A program made the position numbers and the translations under genes. A stretch of DNA of 64,000 nt from a virus, in IMG/VR virus record IMGVR_UViG_3300027741_000025, positions 62,001 through 126,000 of that record; one strand, written 5' to 3'. The notes beneath the pieces were generated by a model. It was not told the DNA's origin. It worked only from the letters and a program-made list of their open reading frames with translations, and searched no databases. This document shows positions 27,571 to 34,469 of the stretch, one piece after another (within the stretch, counting starts at the first letter, position 1; the number at the start of each line of letters is the position of its first letter).

Positions 27571-28815
27571 TCATGATACATATCCAACAAACTGAAGGCT
27601 ATTAACTGATGATTTATTGTTTTTAATTTCCATCTTATAGTATCTATAAGATGCCGGGGATGTTATGTTATATTTATAAATCCCCGAATAGGATGTGTCC
27701 GACCCAGATCTATTATCAAGCGAATTCCATGTAGAATTATCATTTGATCCATATAAAGTCCATGCTGTGAGTCTGTAGCCCCTGTTGTAGTTATCCGCAT
27801 ATATTCCACTTGTAATGTTGTAATAGCTTAGAGTGACGGCAACTCCGAAATCAAGATATCCAACTCCTCCTGTTTCAAAAGGACCCCAAGCAGATCGGGA
27901 AAGATCATAATATTTGTTTAGAGAGCTTACGGAGCTACTTTGGTTAGGGAATAATCCAAAATCACTACTAATATTTGCGCAATATCTAAACCCGAGATTT
28001 GAAAAAACTCTAGCGAAACTTGACCTATGACCTGTCCCAGGTGTTTCAACAAGAACAGAGCCAAAACCATCAATACATTTGGCTGTTGGAAACAATGTAT
28101 ATCCTCCATGAAGTTCACAAGGAGTACTAGGACTTTCATACCCCAAAATTTGCATTTCCCCAATCTGAAAAGCTTGTTCATTACGCAGGTCAGACACACT
28201 TCGCCCGCCTTTAGTAACTATTAATCTATAGTTTTTATAAGCCGTAGCACCAGAAACAGAATACTCTGAGTAAGAACAATTTCGGGCGAGCTTGCTTGTT
28301 GCGTTCGGAAATTTACCTTGAGATGTTCTGGCATCTACAGTTGTCCAAGTAACACCATCGTTTGTTCCAGACAAATACCAGTCTTGGGGAGTTTGGTCAC
28401 TCATATCACCATATTGGTTTGTAATATCGTCAAATAGATTTCCAATAACCCCTGCTCCAAAAGCATTATACATCCTGTATTTTGTAATTACCACAGGAAG
28501 ACCAAAACTAAAATATGCCTTAGATCTTGATACATAACCAGTTGTTCCTCCTCTCATTGAGTTTTTATAAAATGAATCATAAATACTTTGGTACGGCAAA
28601 ATTCCTGTAAATAAATTATTAACATAATTTATACTTTTTGTAGTCCCATCAATTAAACTAGAGTTATTGTATCTATTTCCAGAATAAATTATTGCTTCTG
28701 TATTATTTACATAATTATCACTAACAGAAAATTTATAGTATGACTTATGAGTAGAACTTACGTGTGTGTTATCATACATTGTTCCTCCTCCTACTAAAAT
28801 TCTTTCGGTCGGCAT
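27571..28815 (-). CDS. Two-domain discoidin (F5/8 type C) adhesin
   Basis: This 414-aa protein is two discoidin-like halves. The first holds WYLSGTNDGVTWTTVDARTS and ends FQIGEMQILGYES (residues to about 230). The second holds WTLYGSNDNSTWNSLDNRSG and ends VNSLQFVGYVS. These are classic F5/8 type C motifs, a beta sandwich that binds carbohydrates. It has no Thr/Pro linker, unlike its neighbours. AAAGGTG five bases before the ATG supports the start, and it follows the 867-aa fibre gene by nine bases, so it is probably co-transcribed with it. Confidence 0.85.
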   Translation of the reverse strand: MPTERILVGGGTMYDNTHVSSTHKSYYKFSVSDNYVNNTEAIIYSGNRYNNSSLIDGTTKSINYVNNLFTGILPYQSIYDSFYKNSMRGGTTGYVSRSKAYFSFGLPVVITKYRMYNAFGAGVIGNLFDDITNQYGDMSDQTPQDWYLSGTNDGVTWTTVDARTSQGKFPNATSKLARNCSYSEYSVSGATAYKNYRLIVTKGGRSVSDLRNEQAFQIGEMQILGYESPSTPCELHGGYTLFPTAKCIDGFGSVLVETPGTGHRSSFARVFSNLGFRYCANISSDFGLFPNQSSSVSSLNKYYDLSRSAWGPFETGGVGYLDFGVAVTLSYYNITSGIYADNYNRGYRLTAWTLYGSNDNSTWNSLDNRSGSDTSYSGIYKYNITSPASYRYYKMEIKNNKSSVNSLQFVGYVS

Positions 28816-28824
28816 AATTCACCT

Positions 28825-31428
28825 TTATGTTAAATAACCTTGTAATTGAATATCACTAATTTTTCCTAAGAAAAAAGTAGTAGAATTAACACCATCAGTA
28901 ACGCCATATCTATTTGAGCTATCTGTAACAGATATCTTATAGTAAAAATAAGAGTCTGGTGATGCTATGGCAAAAGTTGCCGAAGAACCAACTTCAACAA
29001 GGGTTCTGGTATCGAGCAGCGTCCATGAGTTAAATGTATTGGCTCCATATACTTTGAATGAATACTTTACCGGAGCGCCGGTAATGTTATCAAAATCAGC
29101 CCACATTTTATATGATGTTAATATTATTGGATAGTCAAATCCAAGATATCCATCTTTTGTTCTGTTTGTTGGCACCCCATTGGCACTACTTGCGACTTCA
29201 AAACTCCATTGACCTAGCTTAGCTAGATTTCCAGTTAAGCCAAGAATTGTTCCCATATTAAATACAGTACCAAAGGAATCAGAGTTTGTCAAAACACCAG
29301 AATTATTAAGATATTTAACTGTTGGTAATAATGTGTTGTATCCATGCAATGCACAAGGTGTTGTTGTGCTTTCATATCCCCAAAGCTGAATTTCACCAAT
29401 TTGAGTATCATAATTACAGAGACCGAGTGTTGCTGTTGGTGTTGGAGTTTTGGTTGGTGTTAGAGTTTTAGTTGGTGTTGAAGTTTTAGTTGGTGTCGGT
29501 CCAGGCAATCTAGTTGTTGTTGTTGGTGTTGTTGTTGGTGTTGTTGTTGGTGTTGTTGTTGGTGTTGGCGCAAGGGTTTCTGTTGGATCGGGTGTTGAAT
29601 CAGGTGGTGTTGGTCCCAAACATCTATAGCCATTTCTTCCCCCTGTAGAAATAACAAGTTTATATACTTTATAAGCTACAGGCGCCGGTATTGTGAATTC
29701 AGAGTAACTACTCAAACTTGGATCTGTTGATGTTGCATATGGCAATCTTGGTTGATTTGATCTGGTGTCAACTACATTCCAAGATATTTCATCGTTACTA
29801 CCATGCAGCGTCCAAGCTTGCGGAGTTTGATTACCAATATCTACATATCTGCCTTCAACACCATAATTAGCTAAAAATCCATTCCACATTCTATACTTTG
29901 TTACTACAGTTGGAATTCTAAAATCAAACAAAAATATTGGGAAAGAATTATTACTAAAGCTATATGAATCGCTTAACACATATTGAAGAGGAAGTTCACC
30001 ATTAAGAATACAGGCATTGGCGGGATTTACTACAGTATTAAAATACTGTCTGTAGTCAGGATTTATTAATATTGGTGGATTGTATTTTACTCCACCACCA
30101 ACCAACGCCCTAGGCGTGCCAGGCGCTGCTGTTAGCGTTGGTGTTGCTGTTGGACCAGGTGTTTTTGTTACTGTTGGTGTGGGCGTTACTGTTGGTCTGA
30201 GTGTTGCAGTCGGTCTAGGTGTTGCTGTTGGACCCGGCGTTTTGGTTGCCGTCACCGTTGGTGTTGGACCAGGTGTTTTAGTTAATGTTGGTGTTGGACC
30301 AGGTGTTTTAGTTAATGTTGGTGTTGGACCAGGTGTTTTAGTTAATGTTGGTGTTGGACCAGGTGTTTTAGTTAATGTTGGTGTTGCCGTGGGTGTTGCT
30401 GTTGGTCCAAGTGTAGCTGTGGGTGTTGCTGTTGGTCCAAGTGTAGCTGTGGGTGTTGCTGTTGGATAATAACAAACATCTATATTTGCTGTAAATGATC
30501 CGCTATTATCACCTCTTACATTATCGTTTGTTGCAAGGTAAAGTCTACCTGCTCCGACAGCAAAAGATTCAAAAGAAGACCCAGCACAAAACGGTTGACC
30601 GCTTAACCCTATTTTGGCAATAATTGCCTCATGTCTACATGGGCTTATAACATTGTCGATATTGTATAAAGAGTTTGGTAACTGGGCATCCGTTAGTCCA
30701 TCCGGATCAGAATTATAGTTCGGGCTGTTCATGAACGAATTTACTATTCCGGTTGCATTTATTTTTAAGTAACCAGAAACATCAATTTCACTATCTTGCC
30801 AGGGTATAGTAGGATCAATAATAAACGATTTTTGGCAATAAGGAGTTGATGTTGGTGTTGGTGATATTGTGGTAGGACAACAAGAACAATTGCATATAGG
30901 CTTGGGTTTTGTACACTCTACCAAACTATCAATTGCAAGCTTGAGCCCTGTACCTTTTTCTACTCTTATTACAACAGTATTGTTGCCATCTACTATATCG
31001 CAAGCATAGTTGTAGTTTTCGTTGTATGGAACAAGATCTTTTGATCTTTTGTTCCATTCTTCAAGGTTATTTTGGAAGTAAAATCTGACATCTTTTGATA
31101 CCGGGCAAGATAATCCACAAAGATCAAAGTGTCCGAATTTGTTTGGAATTTGATCGAGAGAACCAGCGCCATAGCAATCTTCCCAAGATATAAATATCGT
31201 ATTGACACCTGGTGTTGGCTCTGGCGTTGGCTCTGGCGTTGGCTCTGGCGTTGTGAGCGTACAACAAGACACGTAATCGAGATCGTTCCAACTTTTAGTT
31301 CCATTGCCGATTTTTAATCTTCCTGTGTTTATCTCAAACCCAGGTTCACCCAAAGCTAAAATCGGATTAGCATCATACCACTCTTGAGAAGTTCCATTTC
31401 TTAATTGTATTTGCTTGAATATTGTCAT
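28825..31428 (-). CDS. Modular tail-fibre: Mtd-N-like, LecA-like, split discoidin domains
   Basis: The 867-aa protein has an Mtd-N-like start (1-60), a PEPT linker, a domain shared with the 780-aa fibre (78-190), and a LecA/PA-IL-like lectin domain (about 205-325; [17 protein letters not shown]). A Thr/Pro linker (330-438) and two discoidin domains follow. The first discoidin (440-685) is split between its GGRNG strand and [13 protein letters not shown] by about 70 residues of Thr/Pro linker; the related 414-aa protein has no such insertion. The second ends [11 protein letters not shown]. The modules are carbohydrate-binding, so receptor recognition is likely. No Shine-Dalgarno is clear before the ATG. 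Confidence 0.83.
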   Translation of the reverse strand: MTIFKQIQLRNGTSQEWYDANPILALGEPGFEINTGRLKIGNGTKSWNDLDYVSCCTLTTPEPTPEPTPEPTPGVNTIFISWEDCYGAGSLDQIPNKFGHFDLCGLSCPVSKDVRFYFQNNLEEWNKRSKDLVPYNENYNYACDIVDGNNTVVIRVEKGTGLKLAIDSLVECTKPKPICNCSCCPTTISPTPTSTPYCQKSFIIDPTIPWQDSEIDVSGYLKINATGIVNSFMNSPNYNSDPDGLTDAQLPNSLYNIDNVISPCRHEAIIAKIGLSGQPFCAGSSFESFAVGAGRLYLATNDNVRGDNSGSFTANIDVCYYPTATPTATLGPTATPTATLGPTATPTATPTLTKTPGPTPTLTKTPGPTPTLTKTPGPTPTLTKTPGPTPTVTATKTPGPTATPRPTATLRPTVTPTPTVTKTPGPTATPTLTAAPGTPRALVGGGVKYNPPILINPDYRQYFNTVVNPANACILNGELPLQYVLSDSYSFSNNSFPIFLFDFRIPTVVTKYRMWNGFLANYGVEGRYVDIGNQTPQAWTLHGSNDEISWNVVDTRSNQPRLPYATSTDPSLSSYSEFTIPAPVAYKVYKLVISTGGRNGYRCLGPTPPDSTPDPTETLAPTPTTTPTTTPTTTPTTTTRLPGPTPTKTSTPTKTLTPTKTPTPTATLGLCNYDTQIGEIQLWGYESTTTPCALHGYNTLLPTVKYLNNSGVLTNSDSFGTVFNMGTILGLTGNLAKLGQWSFEVASSANGVPTNRTKDGYLGFDYPIILTSYKMWADFDNITGAPVKYSFKVYGANTFNSWTLLDTRTLVEVGSSATFAIASPDSYFYYKISVTDSSNRYGVTDGVNSTTFFLGKISDIQLQGYLT
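29425..29635 (-). repeat. Thr/Pro repeat inserted in a discoidin domain
   Basis: GGTGTTGTT-type 12-bp units and related repeats encode the linker that interrupts the first discoidin domain of the 867-aa fibre. Confidence 0.75.
30115..30470 (-). repeat. Tandem repeats encoding a Thr/Pro linker
   Basis: A 36-bp unit (GGTGTTGGACCAGGTGTTTT plus AGTTAATGTT on the forward strand) repeats about four times, followed by GCTGTTGGTCCAAGTGTAGC-type units. All are multiples of three. Confidence 0.85.
30885..31425 (-). repeat. Direct repeat, copy 2 (shared fibre N-terminal module)
   Basis: Partner of the copy at 26990-27505; same orientation and very high identity apart from an extra (PEPT)n insertion at about 31206-31250. 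Confidence 0.8.
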
Positions 31429-31442
31429 TATAAATTGTTTGC

Positions 31443-32129
31443 TTAATTGTCAAAAGACTTAAGTTTAGCTTCTACTTGTTTGTGGGCTATTTCAATCTGT
31501 TTATACCTTGTTAATAATCTATCTTTGGCTATTCTATCGTTGGTGGCATCAATTTGAGTTTTAAGTAAGTTTAATTCACCCAACTTTTTATTTAAATCCT
31601 CCATCACATCGACATATTTTAAATCTCTTTCCGAAAGCCAATTGATGGAGAGTTTATCCTTTATTCCATCTTTTAATTCGATGTAAACGAAATCACCTTC
31701 TCTTTTTACAAAGAGTCCTTTTTTTTGTTCTGTTCCTTCTTTGTTTGTCCAAACATGATTCTTTTTTGGCTCAACGTATTTACCTCCACCAAGACTAGAT
31801 CCGGAATCATCAAAAGAAATCGGACCATTTTTATTTTTTTTCATTGCTTGTTTTAAAACTGCAGCAGCACCAAGACCCAAATTAGTCAATAGACCAAAAA
31901 CACTTTCTTCACATTTAAACTCGGGATGCTCAGCTTCTAAATATTCTTTGAATGTTTTTCTTTTTTTGTTTGGTAGCCCTTTATGCTTAGTAGAAGCAAA
32001 ATCTTTTGCATCTTTTTTGTTGATATTATCTGCAACTTTTTTAATTTTTGGACTCAAACATTCGCCTGTTTTTTGACATTTACGAACTAATCCGAAAAAT
32101 CTTTGTTGAGATTTACTTTTACTGGGCAT
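31443..32129 (-). CDS. DUF3008-like phage protein
   Basis: The N-terminus [20 protein letters not shown] and the following [20 protein letters not shown], then TKHKGLP, match the DUF3008-type start seen in T4-like and cyanophage proteins. Residues about 62-75 hold [13 protein letters not shown], a capsid-targeting-like segment placed internally. The C-terminal third is a coiled coil. The protein is 228 aa and basic. AAAGGAT about six bases upstream supports the ATG. The role is unknown; association with DNA or the virion is plausible from its charge. Confidence 0.78.
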   Translation of the reverse strand: MPSKSKSQQRFFGLVRKCQKTGECLSPKIKKVADNINKKDAKDFASTKHKGLPNKKRKTFKEYLEAEHPEFKCEESVFGLLTNLGLGAAAVLKQAMKKNKNGPISFDDSGSSLGGGKYVEPKKNHVWTNKEGTEQKKGLFVKREGDFVYIELKDGIKDKLSINWLSERDLKYVDVMEDLNKKLGELNLLKTQIDATNDRIAKDRLLTRYKQIEIAHKQVEAKLKSFDN

Positions 32130-32163
32130 TTGATATCCTTTTATAAATTTAATTACTTAAATA

Positions 32164-32171
32164 TATATAAT
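32164..32171 (+). promoter_or_regulatory. TATATAAT promoter box
   Basis: The box lies about 27 bp before the ATG at 32199, with an expected transcription start near 32176 and a weak GGAA before the ATG. It therefore gives a short leader rather than a leaderless mRNA. Confidence 0.4.
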
Positions 32172-32198
32172 AACAACACTATTAAATAATGGAACAGC

Positions 32199-32585
32199 AT
32201 GAAATCATTCAAATTATTCTCAGAGAAAAAAGACAACGATCTTGCAAAAAATGATATTCATAAAATAATAGAATATAGCAAAAAATTACAAGAAATCATC
32301 AAAACCAACATAGAATTAGAAGATTGGGTTAAAGCTAAATTAACCCATGCCGAAGACTATCTTAATACAGTATATGATTATTTGATGTTTTATAAGCAAG
32401 ATAATAAAAACGAAAACTCAAAAATGGCTGTGGGAGACCTAAAAAGTATATTGTATAAGGCTATAGAAATAGAAAAGCTTTTAAATAAAAAAGATATAAA
32501 AGATTGGGTTAAGGCTAAATTAAACTTGGCTGGTGAGTATATGGATGATATTTTCCACCACTTAGACTATAATAAAAACAAATGA
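32199..32585 (+). CDS. Helical protein with DWVKAKL repeats
   Basis: This 128-aa protein contains two homologous units: LEDWVKAKLTHAEDYLNTVYDYL (residues about 43-66) and IKDWVKAKLNLAGEYMDDIFHHL (about 98-121). This repeat is familiar from small T4-like phage proteins of unknown function. The N-terminus MKSFKLFSEKKDND resembles a capsid-targeting sequence. The stop overlaps the next ATG (ATGA). Confidence 0.78.
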   Translation: MKSFKLFSEKKDNDLAKNDIHKIIEYSKKLQEIIKTNIELEDWVKAKLTHAEDYLNTVYDYLMFYKQDNKNENSKMAVGDLKSILYKAIEIEKLLNKKDIKDWVKAKLNLAGEYMDDIFHHLDYNKNK

Positions 32586-33034
32586 AACCAGAAAAAGTAG
32601 TATTTCTTGATATTGACGGTGTTTTAAACACCGATAAGCATTTAAGAAAATTTGGTCGAGATTATATTGACCAAAAATTGACTTCGATACTAAGAACTAT
32701 AGTGCTTCAAACAAAAGCAGAAATAGTACTTAGTTCAACGTGGAGGTTAGATGAGTATGCAAAAAATTTAGTTAAAAAAGCTCTGGAGATCAAAGATTTA
32801 AAGTTTATATGCTGTACACCGCATATTGAAAGCACAACAAAAAAAAGAACACACAGATCAGAAGAAATCAAAAAATGGCTTGAAAAACACAAAAGTGTCA
32901 AAAAATACGCAGTGCTGGACGACAGAGATGACGCAGGCTATGGAATTGAAAAAAGTTTTTTTCAAACAGATCCCAGAGTAGGCTTAACTTATTCAATAGC
33001 AGAAAAAATAGTGAGTCATTTAAATGATGACTAA
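32582..33034 (+). CDS. HAD-like phosphatase (RNA-repair type)
   Basis: The 150-aa protein has FLDIDGVLNTD at about 7-17 (the DxDG nucleophile motif), LSSTWR near 50 (motif II) and LDDRDD near 113 (acidic motif). This is the HAD form found in swiss-army-knife RNA-repair proteins and related phage phosphatases. It probably removes phosphate from nucleic acid or nucleotides. It is coupled by ATGA to the upstream gene. A terminator hairpin starts at its stop codon. Confidence 0.82.
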   Translation: MKPEKVVFLDIDGVLNTDKHLRKFGRDYIDQKLTSILRTIVLQTKAEIVLSSTWRLDEYAKNLVKKALEIKDLKFICCTPHIESTTKKRTHRSEEIKKWLEKHKSVKKYAVLDDRDDAGYGIEKSFFQTDPRVGLTYSIAEKIVSHLNDD

Positions 33035-34158
33035 AAGCCTATTTTAGGCTTTTCTTCTTTTTTGGAGTAATTTTCTTCTTCGTTGTATATCTCAGCCAAA
33101 GTCATAGGAACATCTGTTTTTCTCTTAGACTTCATGCTTTTAAATATTTTATTGCAATTTTCAGGAGACAGAACATCAAATTCATGCTCTATTAAAAGCC
33201 TGCCTTTTCTCACAAGAGCTGAATCTATTTTTTCTTTGTTTATATTGAACGTTGCGATTATTAAAATATTTAAACAATCTCCAAGAACACCATCAGTTAT
33301 GTTTAATATGTTGCTTATCGCATTGTTATCCTGATTCTCTCTGCTCCTTAAAGCTTTTTCGGCATCCTCCAACAAAAGTATGGAGTTTCTATAGCCCATT
33401 ATAAAGCTTAAAAAATCAGGATTAGTCAGTTGATCGGCAGAGCCAGAAGACAAATAGATTACTTTTCTATCTGTTTTGGTTGTCAAATATTTTATGAAAG
33501 TACTTTTACCAGTACCTGGCTTACCCGATAATAAAACCAAGCCATTTTTATTTTTCTTTGTATAATCAATTATTTTATCAAACTTATCAGAAGCAGATTT
33601 TCCATAATTTAATTCCAGGTCTATTTTTTTATCTGGAAGCTTCACTTCAAACTTTTGTGTTGTAAGCATTCCATCCAAGCTACAAAGCAAATAGACATTT
33701 TTTTTCTTTTTATCTTCTGCCAAGAACTCCATACATTCTTTGACTTTATTTAAGGTTTCTTCTTTTTGATAAAGTATCTTGCAATTATAATTTTTGAAAT
33801 CTTTTTTATTTATATTGACGTTTGATTCAACGTCATCAGCCTCCGACCCATCCAGAAAGAAATCTATTTTGTTAATTAAATCTTTTTTGCGAAAAAATTG
33901 AATTACCAAATCTTCGTATTCATAGCAAGACTCTATATTGTTTATTTTATTTTTTCCATTATCACTTTTTTCTAAATCAAAAGTGAACACCTTGACTGCA
34001 CCTAACTTCTCAAGATTTTTAAAAGTTGCCTCGCCTATATCTGCGATAATTTCAAAAACATAAGGCTGTGCTTGAAATTTTTCACAATAATTATAAAAGA
34101 TATTTAAATAAGTTCCATAATCGTGCGGTGGCGATTTTTTACAGTAACTGTTTTTCAT
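33031..34158 (-). CDS. AAA+ ATPase (BCS1-like)
   Basis: Residues about 205-345 of this 375-aa protein form an AAA+ module: Walker A GKPGTGKS near 213, Walker B ILLLEDAE near 256, sensor-1 IATFN, and the arginine-finger segment VRKGRLLIEHEF. The order matches BCS1-type AAA proteins. The N-terminal 180 residues are unlike anything I recognise. It probably remodels a protein partner. GAGGAT four to five bases upstream supports the ATG. Its stop overlaps the stop of the HAD gene on the other strand. Confidence 0.85.
   Translation of the reverse strand: MKNSYCKKSPPHDYGTYLNIFYNYCEKFQAQPYVFEIIADIGEATFKNLEKLGAVKVFTFDLEKSDNGKNKINNIESCYEYEDLVIQFFRKKDLINKIDFFLDGSEADDVESNVNINKKDFKNYNCKILYQKEETLNKVKECMEFLAEDKKKKNVYLLCSLDGMLTTQKFEVKLPDKKIDLELNYGKSASDKFDKIIDYTKKNKNGLVLLSGKPGTGKSTFIKYLTTKTDRKVIYLSSGSADQLTNPDFLSFIMGYRNSILLLEDAEKALRSRENQDNNAISNILNITDGVLGDCLNILIIATFNINKEKIDSALVRKGRLLIEHEFDVLSPENCNKIFKSMKSKRKTDVPMTLAEIYNEEENYSKKEEKPKIGF
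33033..33053 (+). terminator. Bidirectional intrinsic terminator over convergent stop codons
   Basis: AAAAGCCTA and TAGGCTTTT form a 9-bp perfect stem with a TTT loop; a T-rich stretch follows on the forward strand. It begins at the stop of the HAD gene and lies inside the last codons of the AAA+ gene (KPKIGF), so coding and termination signals share the same bases. Confidence 0.65.
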
Positions 34159-34224
34159 AATATCCTCGAAAGTTGATCCGAATTATACCAGAAAAATTAT
34201 TCAAAATCCACTAATAATCTCATT

Positions 34225-34258
34225 AAAAAAAAAGTCTGCCTCTTTTAAGGAGGCAGAC
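34225..34258 (-). terminator. Strong intrinsic terminator, leftward
   Basis: GTCTGCCTC (34234-34242) and GAGGCAGAC (34250-34258) form a perfect 9-bp, GC-rich stem with a 7-nt loop. Leftward transcription then meets nine T residues (A run at 34225-34233 on the forward strand). It is the clearest terminator in the window. Confidence 0.85.
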
Positions 34259-34402
34259 CTATTCATACACACAAAGAAAGAGGCAGATGTGTTATGAACT
34301 GCGGACGTTTAGCTCATGGTTAAAGCCGACTACCTTCCGCTGAGTCACCGTTTCTGCTGGACAGACGACAGCAGCAGCACATACACGGTAAGTTTTTATC
34401 AT
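34225..34402 (-). ncRNA. Candidate structured non-coding RNA (about 180 nt)
   Basis: This gene-free interval (34159-34469) is bracketed by a sigma70-like promoter at 34436-34409 and the terminator at 34258-34225. The predicted RNA can form CTGCTG/CAGCAG, GCGGA/TCCGC, GACT/AGTC and GGCT/AGCT pairings before the terminator. Parts look like tRNA arms (for example a D-arm-like GACTC...AGTC), but the anticodon loop lacks U33 and no T arm or acceptor closes. No open frame of useful length is present. A trans-acting RNA or tRNA-like decoy is possible. Confidence 0.55.
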
Positions 34403-34408
34403 CCAACC

Positions 34409-34436
34409 AACATACCACAGAAAGCATCAATGTCAA
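34409..34436 (-). promoter_or_regulatory. Sigma70-like extended -10 promoter for the ncRNA
   Basis: On the complementary strand TTGACA (34436-34431) is followed after 16 bases by TATGTT (34414-34409), preceded by TGG, an extended -10 TGn. The expected start is near 34402. It is one of only two convincing TTGACA promoters I saw. Confidence 0.6.
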
Positions 34437-34469
34437 GTTTCATCTTCGACGCTTGGTACATTTGTACTA

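Noticed and set aside
34285-34380. Possible tRNA gene on either strand
   Set aside because: D-arm-like and acceptor-like pieces occur, but no frame gives a seven-base acceptor, a TTC-containing T arm and U33 in the anticodon loop together. I describe it as a structured ncRNA candidate instead.
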